Of a DNA stretch of 29,283 nt, positions 24,860 through 29,283 are shown in pieces. The position numbers and the translations under genes were made by a program. A model generated the notes under the pieces. The model did not search any database. It saw only the letters and a list, made by a program, of their open reading frames with translations, and had not been told where the DNA came from. This stretch comes from a virus. Each line of letters begins with the position of its first letter. Position 1 is the first letter of the stretch. The stretch is taken from positions 1 to 29,283 of IMG/VR virus record IMGVR_UViG_3300042691_022333. One strand, given 5' to 3'.

Positions 24860-25596
24860 TTTTTAGTAAGTATTGTTAACCCTGTTGAGGATGTCTTTGG
24901 TGTAAAGGTACGGAAATTTTTTAAATTTACCAAATCCCAATCAACATTATTTCGTAATTCTTCAATAAATTTTACCGGGCCATCAAATGGATGAAAATCT
25001 TTCTTCTCATCTTCAGTAACTATAAATGTAGATTGATACTCACCATCAGTATCGTGAATGGATATGATACCATTTGGATTCATTATAGTAGAATATAGTT
25101 CAAAATCTTTCTTTACTCCTTCATAAGAATGGTCGCCATCTATGTGTAAGTAATCAATTTTAATATCCTGTCTGATAAAAAAATCATAGAATGCCTTTTC
25201 GGATGTTTCTAATATAACTCTTGGATAAAAGTTTGACCTAAAGAATGAATCTTCATTACTAATATCCGAAGGTCCTCCGATTCCATTATCTGCATCAACC
25301 ACATAAGTACATCCAATATCTCCCCAACTAAAATCTGAATTACCACCAAATACTCCCATCTCCCACATATCTCTACGAGCCTGAGTCATTATGCGAGGTA
25401 TGAAGCCGCCTCCTGAACCAATGCATACGCAGGTCTTTGCTCTAATGAATTGGATGAAAGAATATACCAATAACCCATCACCCATCTCTACATCGTTTGC
25501 ACCATGGGTCCAACGATACGGAACTTTGCCTGAATCACCATTGTTGGTAATTGTATTTTTAATTAAATCGGTATTAAGTATGGTTGAAGTAGGCAT
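24856..25596 (-). CDS. Class I SAM-dependent methyltransferase (Methyltransf_24-like)
   Basis: 246 residues. CIGSGGGFIPRIM (58-70) is the SAM-binding glycine motif, YVVDAD (98-103) fits the acidic end of strand 2, and LHIDGDHSYEGVKKDFELY (150-168) with IISIHDT is the hallmark of the Methyltransf_24 / cephalosporin-hydroxylase group. The methyl acceptor is not evident. In a glycosyltransferase operon it may methylate a sugar hydroxyl. It overlaps the preceding gene by 23 bases. Confidence 0.8.
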   Translation of the reverse strand: MPTSTILNTDLIKNTITNNGDSGKVPYRWTHGANDVEMGDGLLVYSFIQFIRAKTCVCIGSGGGFIPRIMTQARRDMWEMGVFGGNSDFSWGDIGCTYVVDADNGIGGPSDISNEDSFFRSNFYPRVILETSEKAFYDFFIRQDIKIDYLHIDGDHSYEGVKKDFELYSTIMNPNGIISIHDTDGEYQSTFIVTEDEKKDFHPFDGPVKFIEELRNNVDWDLVNLKNFRTFTPKTSSTGLTILTKK

Positions 25597-25903
25597 ATGT
25601 TTTTAATTTGGTTTGTAACTTAACGATTCTACTACATATTTCATATCTTTCAATTTCAACAAATCTACTCAATAGGTATTCTAATAGCTGAGGATATTCT
25701 TCTCTATATATCGTTACATAGATTGGAAGTACTTTGTATTTGTATAGGATTATTTCTTTGGCTGCACGATTGGATTTAAAGTTATCTACCTTATCTACTA
25801 AGGACTCTAATTCTTCCGCAGATAGTTTATTTCTCCGAATGGCTGATTTCCAACCCATTCTTACCCATCCCCTTTCCAATTTATTTAATATACTAACATT
25901 CAT
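25574..25903 (-). CDS. Unknown basic/helical protein in the cassette
   Basis: 109 residues from ATG 25903; a longer start at 25948 exists but would run 44 bases into the upstream gene, while 25903 starts one base past that gene's stop, so I prefer it. Sequence: MNVSILNKLERGWVRMGWKSAIRRNK, then EELESLVDKVDNFKSNRAAKEIILYKYKV, a helical basic protein. No domain recognised. By position it belongs to the operon. Confidence 0.65.
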   Translation of the reverse strand: MNVSILNKLERGWVRMGWKSAIRRNKLSAEELESLVDKVDNFKSNRAAKEIILYKYKVLPIYVTIYREEYPQLLEYLLSRFVEIERYEICSRIVKLQTKLKTYAYFNHT

Positions 25904-25904
25904 A

Positions 25905-26621
25905 TTAATTAAGTTTATTTGGTGGATATGGAATTGGGATTTTATCAATCACCCCATCTTCAAATTTTAAATAACTAGCGTAATGGGTATAATCATTATC
26001 GGTTTCTTTTAATGGACAAACTTTATAATCTGATTCATACCATACTACTCCTAATAAATATTGACCTAAAAATACAGCAGTATGTTCATACCAATTATCT
26101 AAACCAATTATCCATTCTCTTAACTTATAATATAATTCTATATACTTTTCTTTAAATGTTTTGTTAGTGAAATATAGTATACCAATATTACCTGAATGAG
26201 GTATGATTTCATCAAATATATTTGGAAATGCGTTTCGTATACCCTTACTTACAAAATAATTGTATGGTACATTATAATGCCATTCCGTAGTAGGGTCTTT
26301 ATAATCTAAGTATAAATCATACCCATTAGGAAGTTCTAAAGGCTTATGTAGGAATAAGTCGGTATCTATTAAGATTTCATTCTCACCCATAATAGTTAAT
26401 AGATGAATTTTTAAATCATCCATAAAAAGAAAACCAGTTGTATCTACGATTCGTTTTTCAACGGTTACATCCTCAAAATGTGAAAGAGATTCTTCATCGG
26501 TATATAAAACGACCTTATGATATTGTTTGGCAGTTTCAATAGATTTGTATACCAACATTTTATAGAAGTCTAATTTAGACCAATCCATAATTTTAGTTGT
26601 AAAGCAGAAACTGATTATCAT
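25905..26621 (-). CDS. GT-A-type glycosyltransferase-like protein, first gene of the cassette
   Basis: 238 residues. The pattern KVVLYTDEES (36-45), ENEILIDTDLFLHKPL (80-95, with DTD as DxD motif), a Trp/Tyr-rich middle, and SGNIGILYF fit a GT-A nucleotide-diphosphosugar transferase of the GT8/DUF6734-like kind. The candidate late-promoter element at 26637-26644 lies 15 bases before the ATG and would drive the whole ten-gene operon. The next ATG is one base past its stop. Confidence 0.7.
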   Translation of the reverse strand: MIISFCFTTKIMDWSKLDFYKMLVYKSIETAKQYHKVVLYTDEESLSHFEDVTVEKRIVDTTGFLFMDDLKIHLLTIMGENEILIDTDLFLHKPLELPNGYDLYLDYKDPTTEWHYNVPYNYFVSKGIRNAFPNIFDEIIPHSGNIGILYFTNKTFKEKYIELYYKLREWIIGLDNWYEHTAVFLGQYLLGVVWYESDYKVCPLKETDNDYTHYASYLKFEDGVIDKIPIPYPPNKLN

Positions 26622-26636
26622 TGTAAGTAACTTTAT

Positions 26637-26644
26637 ATAAATAT
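26637..26644 (-). promoter_or_regulatory. Candidate late-promoter element before the glycan/radical-SAM operon
   Basis: ATATTTAT on the minus strand (within TATATTTATA), 15 bases before the ATG at 26621. It is the only promoter-like site I see in front of the ten-gene cassette. Confidence 0.45.
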
Positions 26645-26666
26645 ATATTACTCAATTCGAAAAATT

Positions 26667-26684
26667 GGGGGTGGGGGAAGGGGG
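26667..26684. repeat. Three-run G tract (C-rich on the coding strand)
   Basis: Plus strand: GGGGGTGGGGGAAGGGGG, highly unusual in this AT-rich genome. On the minus-strand transcript it is C-rich and lies in the 118-base gap between the 84-aa gene and the glycosyltransferase operon. A small inverted repeat, CAATT / AATTG (26653-26667), adjoins it. Confidence 0.7.
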
Positions 26685-26739
26685 CTCAGTCGTTTTTAAA
26701 GAAATTTTTTATATCTCTATTGATAGTTCAGCGTTTTAT

Positions 26740-26994
26740 CTACTTCATTGGGATTGTTATATCCCTTTTGATAGCCGCTTCCACTTCCTCCACAATACTC
26801 TTTTGTAATGCCAATAAGGAAAATGAACTACCACACCCATAGTGAATAAGATAGCGAATCCCAAAACGAATGGAATCATTACCAACGATAATATGATATC
26901 CCTTATGATTCTCACCCTTACTTAGTGTTTTTAGCGTACTTAGCAGCCTGCTCCTCTGCGAATGTTCTCGTAGATTTAATAGAGGATTGAGCAT
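26740..26994 (-). CDS. Small unknown protein overlapping the 350-aa gene
   Basis: 84 residues, ending TIPMK. The ATG at 26994 lies 77 bases inside the upstream gene's end, and I see no later ATG at a suitable place. The overlap is long, so the true start may be a non-ATG codon further in. The C-terminal part (GYHIIVGNDSIRFGIRYLIHYGCG, then SIVEEVEAAIKRD) looks like a folded domain. No family recognised. A 118-base gap with a G-rich tract follows. Confidence 0.5.
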   Translation of the reverse strand: MLNPLLNLREHSQRSRLLSTLKTLSKGENHKGYHIIVGNDSIRFGIRYLIHYGCGSSFSLLALQKSIVEEVEAAIKRDITIPMK

Positions 26995-27970
26995 CCCTTA
27001 ATTGTTTAGCAAGGTTATCTTGCGCAACTCTATCTCCCCTTTGAGCTTCATCCAATTGAGAAGCTTGTTCATCAATTTTTTGTTGTAGGGTTTTAGCATT
27101 TGCTTCAGCTTCATCCGCCAGTTTCTTCGCCTCATCCTGCGATTGAGTAATAGATTGGTTAGTTCTCTCAACCTCCTTAGCTTGGATGGTAGTTCTCTTA
27201 AACACTACTTGCTTTTCTCCATCTGCCTTCTCATCGTTAACGGAGGCAGTTGAGGAAATGATTCGGTAATCCGTAGTAGATGAATTTGGAATGATTCCGT
27301 TATAGTATGTATCCTTAATATTATTTAGGTCATCCCTTAGCTCCGCCAATCGGTCGTTAATGGCCTTTAGGTTTGCTTTAAGGAGTTCTTCATCGATTTT
27401 CTTATCCTTATCCAATGGAATGATTCTTAACCCCTCTATGGAGTAGTTTGCTTTCAAATTCAAATCGGATACGGAAAACTCATCGAATGGTTTATTACTA
27501 TCTCCTAATGTCCAATCTATTTGTTGAAGAAGATTAGCTCGGTTTCTATCAAAGGGCCAGATTAGTTTTTTGACACCAGCCTTATTACACTTACTCTCTT
27601 GAACGGAAGCAAGTGAAGATAAGTTAGTATCATCTATACGAATAATAGGAATACTCTTTCCTATACTAGCGCCTGATATGATATCGTTTTCTAAATAGAA
27701 TAGATGTGGGTTACCCTCATATGAATCCTTTATAGTTTCATATAGGGATGGGGAACATAGGTATTCATCAGTACTAATAAGATAAACAACGATTCCCCTT
27801 ACCATCTCTGATAATATGGGTTTAAGTGGAAGAATCTCCGATGCGTTTATCTTTAGTGGCTTAATCTCTGCTCTTTGTTTAGAAGTGGGATTAACTGGCA
27901 ATGCAGATATCTCCCAACCATCCGGCGTTTTCTTATATCTATCGGGATTTTGATTAACCTCTATCTTCAT
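26918..27970 (-). CDS. Unknown protein with C-terminal coiled coil (350 aa)
   Basis: N-terminal ~180 residues look globular and beta/alpha mixed (EISALPVNPTSKQRAEIKPL, GIVVYLISTDEYLCSPSLY). The C-terminal ~155 residues are charged helix: LLKANLKAINDRLAELRDDL, then QDEAKKLADEAEANAKTLQQ and AQRGDRVAQDNLAKQL, a long coiled coil. No membrane or enzyme motif. It may be a structural or assembly protein. It overlaps the 93-aa gene by 17 bases. Confidence 0.65.
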   Translation of the reverse strand: MKIEVNQNPDRYKKTPDGWEISALPVNPTSKQRAEIKPLKINASEILPLKPILSEMVRGIVVYLISTDEYLCSPSLYETIKDSYEGNPHLFYLENDIISGASIGKSIPIIRIDDTNLSSLASVQESKCNKAGVKKLIWPFDRNRANLLQQIDWTLGDSNKPFDEFSVSDLNLKANYSIEGLRIIPLDKDKKIDEELLKANLKAINDRLAELRDDLNNIKDTYYNGIIPNSSTTDYRIISSTASVNDEKADGEKQVVFKRTTIQAKEVERTNQSITQSQDEAKKLADEAEANAKTLQQKIDEQASQLDEAQRGDRVAQDNLAKQLRDAQSSIKSTRTFAEEQAAKYAKNTK

Positions 27971-28235
27971 TACTATTAACTTTTTTATATATAGTGTGGA
28001 TACTCATACGGGGATGCTTTCTTTTGTACTCCCATACTTCTCTCCATTTGTTTTGGTACTCTCCTTTATCAACCCAATTGGTTATGATTCGATTGAATTC
28101 CCATTCTCTATTCGATACCCGCTTCTCTACTTTATTTTCTATTTTCTTAATATCAATATGATTAAGTATATGTGCTACACCAACTGGTGCGCCAAACTCT
28201 GATGATATTCTTTCGTACACATCTTGCTTTAACAT
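27954..28235 (-). CDS. Small basic protein, function unknown
   Basis: 93 residues, rich in Lys, Arg and Trp: KKIENKVEKRVSNREWEF, then KGEYQNKWREVWEYKRKH. The pI is likely high, so nucleic-acid contact is possible, but there is no recognised DNA-binding motif. It overlaps the 350-aa gene and lies 20 bases after the 112-aa gene. Confidence 0.6.
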   Translation of the reverse strand: MLKQDVYERISSEFGAPVGVAHILNHIDIKKIENKVEKRVSNREWEFNRIITNWVDKGEYQNKWREVWEYKRKHPRMSIHTIYKKVNSNEDRG

Positions 28236-28255
28236 ATCCTTATGGTTTTATCGCC

Positions 28256-28594
28256 TTACGGCTTTGGTTTTAACATTACGGGCTTAGATACTGAATCCGA
28301 AGGAGTTCTTCCAAACAATCTAGAAGAAGGGGTAAAGCTTCGGTTAGAACATCTACTTAGGAAGTCCTCATCTGATTCTCCATCCGCCTGAACACATTCG
28401 GTATCATCCGTTCCCATATCAACATCATATCCCTCACGGTAATCTTTAACCTTTCCTTGTGATGTGTATTGACGAGAAGATGGGAACATATCTTGATTGG
28501 CTACCCTATTGAGATAATCCTCATCGCTCTCATTAGGAAGTCTATCGTACCTTCCTTCGTATATCTTTACCAATAAATTAGTTAAATCTTTCAT
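28256..28594 (-). CDS. Small acidic protein with internal duplication
   Basis: 112 residues with two copies of one motif: ESDEDYLNR...FPSSR (about 22-41) and ESDEDFLSR...TPSSR (about 73-92), separated by an acidic linker. The C-terminus is Pro/Lys-rich (KPVMLKPKP). Not a known family to me. The element AATATTTATT is three bases before its ATG, and the 359-bp non-coding region lies upstream. Confidence 0.65.
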   Translation of the reverse strand: MKDLTNLLVKIYEGRYDRLPNESDEDYLNRVANQDMFPSSRQYTSQGKVKDYREGYDVDMGTDDTECVQADGESDEDFLSRCSNRSFTPSSRLFGRTPSDSVSKPVMLKPKP

Positions 28595-28597
28595 ACC

Positions 28598-28607
28598 AAT
28601 AAATATT
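28598..28607 (-). promoter_or_regulatory. Candidate late-promoter element before the 112-aa gene
   Basis: AATATTTATT on the minus strand, three bases (GGT) before the ATG at 28594, the same spacing as at the 61-aa gene. A start here would give a leaderless message. Confidence 0.45.
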
Positions 28608-28648
28608 AGATAAAATTAAATCGGTTCATTCAGCTTGGGATGGCTAGT

Positions 28649-28661
28649 AGTGTACTACACT
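28649..28661. repeat. Interrupted palindrome AGTGTA-C-TACACT (operator-like)
   Basis: Six-base arms around one central base, 55 bases upstream of the 112-aa gene start. It lies in the non-coding region and is symmetric, like a dimeric repressor site. No matching regulator gene is identifiable in the window. Confidence 0.4.
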
Positions 28662-28682
28662 CTATATCAAAAAGGGTTTCTG

Positions 28683-28748
28683 GCACAAAAAAACCTGGCT
28701 CGTAGCGTGAACGGGTCCGACCGGGCTACAGCTAAGCTCGGCTCTCTG
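28683..28748 (-). other. GC-rich structured island ending in a T tract (candidate ncRNA or attenuator)
   Basis: Over about 65 bases the GC content is far above the surroundings. On the minus strand it contains a stem GTAGC (28729-28725) pairing with GCTAC (28706-28702) with an inner CGG/CCG pair, then runs into TTTTTTT (28693-28687) and GTGC. The final 13 bases, GCACAAAAAAACC on the plus strand, are repeated exactly at 28887-28899. The stem is not adjacent to the T tract, so it is not a simple terminator. It might be a small structured RNA. It does not fold as a tRNA by eye. Confidence 0.4.
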
Positions 28749-28749
28749 C

Positions 28750-28851
28750 GTTACATGAAATTGGTCCATCGGTCACCTTGTTACATACCGTTACATGTCA
28801 TCCGTTGGGGTTACCTTTGTTACATATTGTTACATACCGTTAAATGGTTAG
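28750..28851. repeat. Helically phased GTTACAT repeat array
   Basis: Exact GTTACAT heptamers start at 28750, 28780, 28790, 28819 and 28829, with one-mismatch copies at 28810 (GTTACCT) and 28839 (GTTAAAT). Starts are mostly 9-10 bases apart or multiples of 10. Within it a 20-base unit at 28778-28797 recurs at 28827-28846 with one mismatch. The array lies in non-coding DNA and could be a cooperative protein-binding array such as an iteron, origin, packaging or operator region. Confidence 0.75.
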
Positions 28852-28886
28852 TTAATTAGATAAGCTTCTAACCGTCTCGCGATTGA

Positions 28887-28899
28887 GCACAAAAAAACC
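28887..28899. repeat. 13-bp repeat GCACAAAAAAACC, second copy
   Basis: Identical to 28683-28695. Here it forms the T tract of the terminator at 28891-28921. The first copy adjoins the GC-rich island. Confidence 0.8.
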
Positions 28900-28921
28900 G
28901 ATGAGCTATTACACTCACCGG
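28891..28921 (-). terminator. Rho-independent terminator after the 70-aa gene
   Basis: Minus-strand stem CCGGTGAG (28921-28914) with CTCATCGG (28905-28898), one G-T wobble and an 8-base loop, followed by seven Ts (28897-28891). It lies 32 bases past the stop of the 70-aa gene. Confidence 0.88.
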
Positions 28922-28953
28922 CCTAACCTATGAAAAATGAAAACACAAAATAT

Positions 28954-29166
28954 CTATTTCTTACTCAGCCACTTAGCGTAGTTAGTATATTGTACCATAA
29001 GCTCACTTGCTCTACTATCTACCCTATGTACCCTACTACCTATATTCATAGTCCTACACCACTCTTGAAATTCTATAAGAGATTGTGTCTCCTCTCTCTC
29101 CTTCTCTATACTATGTATCCTATCTATACTACTATATGCTTTTACTATACTATTATTTATACTCAT
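28954..29166 (-). CDS. Small unknown helical protein
   Basis: 70 residues: MSINNSIVKAYSSIDRIHSI, then KEREETQSLIEFQEWCRTM and SELMVQYTNYAKWLSKK. Helical and charged, no membrane segment or recognised domain. The stop is followed by a strong terminator. The upstream neighbour ends 28 bases before its ATG. Confidence 0.6.
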   Translation of the reverse strand: MSINNSIVKAYSSIDRIHSIEKEREETQSLIEFQEWCRTMNIGSRVHRVDSRASELMVQYTNYAKWLSKK

Positions 29167-29194
29167 ACTCTTGCTGTTTTTATTTTACTTAATA

Positions 29195-29283
29195 TTACTG
29201 TCCGCTTAATTCACCTATACTTGCACCCTTCTCATACGATTTGAATAGCTTCATAGCTGTTCTTAACTCTTGCAACCTTTCAG
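29195..29283 (-). CDS. C-terminal end of a gene cut by the right window edge
   Basis: Only the last 28 codons are visible on the minus strand: ERLQELRTAMKLFK, then SYEKGASIGELSGQ and TAA (29197-29195). The start is outside the window. The helical, charged composition resembles the next gene. Too little is present to assign a family. Confidence 0.5.
   Translation of the reverse strand, partial: ERLQELRTAMKLFKSYEKGASIGELSGQ

Noticed and set aside
18374-26621. DNA base-hypermodification operon
   Set aside because: Radical SAM steps are known in such pathways, but no thymidylate-synthase-like hydroxymethylase, nucleotide kinase or DNA-binding transferase is seen here. Kept only as one alternative substrate.
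26667-26684. Classical four-run G-quadruplex
   Set aside because: Only three G runs are present, so a standard intramolecular three-tetrad quadruplex cannot form from this tract alone.
28683-28748. tRNA gene
   Set aside because: GC-rich and partly paired, but I could not place an acceptor stem, T-loop motif and anticodon arm together on either strand.
28750-28851. CRISPR array
   Set aside because: Repeat unit is 7 bases (20 in the larger duplication) with no regular unique spacers and no cas genes.
28635-28859. Plus-strand ORF of 74 codons across the non-coding region
   Set aside because: It runs through the repeat array and GC-rich island and has no plausible promoter or domain; its composition follows the repeats.
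28930-29244. Plus-strand ORF of 104 codons
   Set aside because: Shadow of the 70-aa minus-strand gene; Leu/Thr/Tyr-rich low-complexity translation.

Overview
This window is a stretch of a T4-like contractile-tailed phage genome, or a large prophage or metagenomic phage contig. It has low GC, and every supported gene lies on the minus strand, so transcription runs from the right edge (29283) toward position 1. Recognisable T4-type parts are a gp6-like and a gp25-like baseplate wedge protein, a gp5-like spike protein and a gp55-like late sigma factor. Three sites with exactly the spacing TTTG-N20-TAnnTTTG, the Bacteroidota primary-sigma promoter form, point to a Bacteroidota (flavobacterial-type) host. 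The host call is an inference. No tRNA, rRNA, CRISPR array or transposase was seen.

Layout in transcription order, right to left. (1) 29283-26740: small unrecognised genes, plus a 359-bp non-coding region (28595-28953) with a strong terminator, a helically phased GTTACAT repeat array and a GC-rich structured island. (2) 26621-18374: a compact operon of ten genes, nearly all overlapping or abutting. It encodes four glycosyltransferase-like proteins, a SAM-dependent methyltransferase, three radical SAM proteins with extra iron-sulfur domains, and two small unknown proteins. This is the most unusual part of the window. One glycosyltransferase (GT7 / beta-1,4-galactosyltransferase type) has a LamG-like lectin domain inserted in its catalytic domain. 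One radical SAM protein looks like a circular permutation of its neighbour. (3) 18349-13065: auxiliary and host-takeover genes: an unknown acidic protein, an HD phosphohydrolase, an Hsp20 chaperone, a coiled-coil membrane protein pair, a UvdE-type UV endonuclease, an NMN adenylyltransferase-like protein, a DUF2061 membrane protein, peptide deformylase and a small membrane protein. Several have their own host-type promoter. (4) 13062-1: the gp55-like sigma factor followed by the tail/baseplate block: small virion-associated proteins, the gp5-like spike, a 415-aa unknown, a 167-aa unknown, gp25, gp6, a DNRLRE-domain protein, a coiled-coil protein, a Pro/Gly-rich protein, and a large structural protein running off the left edge.

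Regulation appears to have two layers. Host-type promoters sit in front of the repair/chaperone/HD genes (15377, 16675, 18349, weaker at 17954). A different AT-rich element, ATATTTAT on the minus strand, sits in six of the few gaps just before genes (2670, 9220, 12334, 16675, 26621, 28594). I saw it only once inside a gene. It is a candidate late promoter for the gp55-like sigma factor encoded here. The glycan/radical-SAM operon begins with this late-type element, which fits a role in decorating virion or cell-surface material late in infection, but its substrate cannot be read from the sequence.
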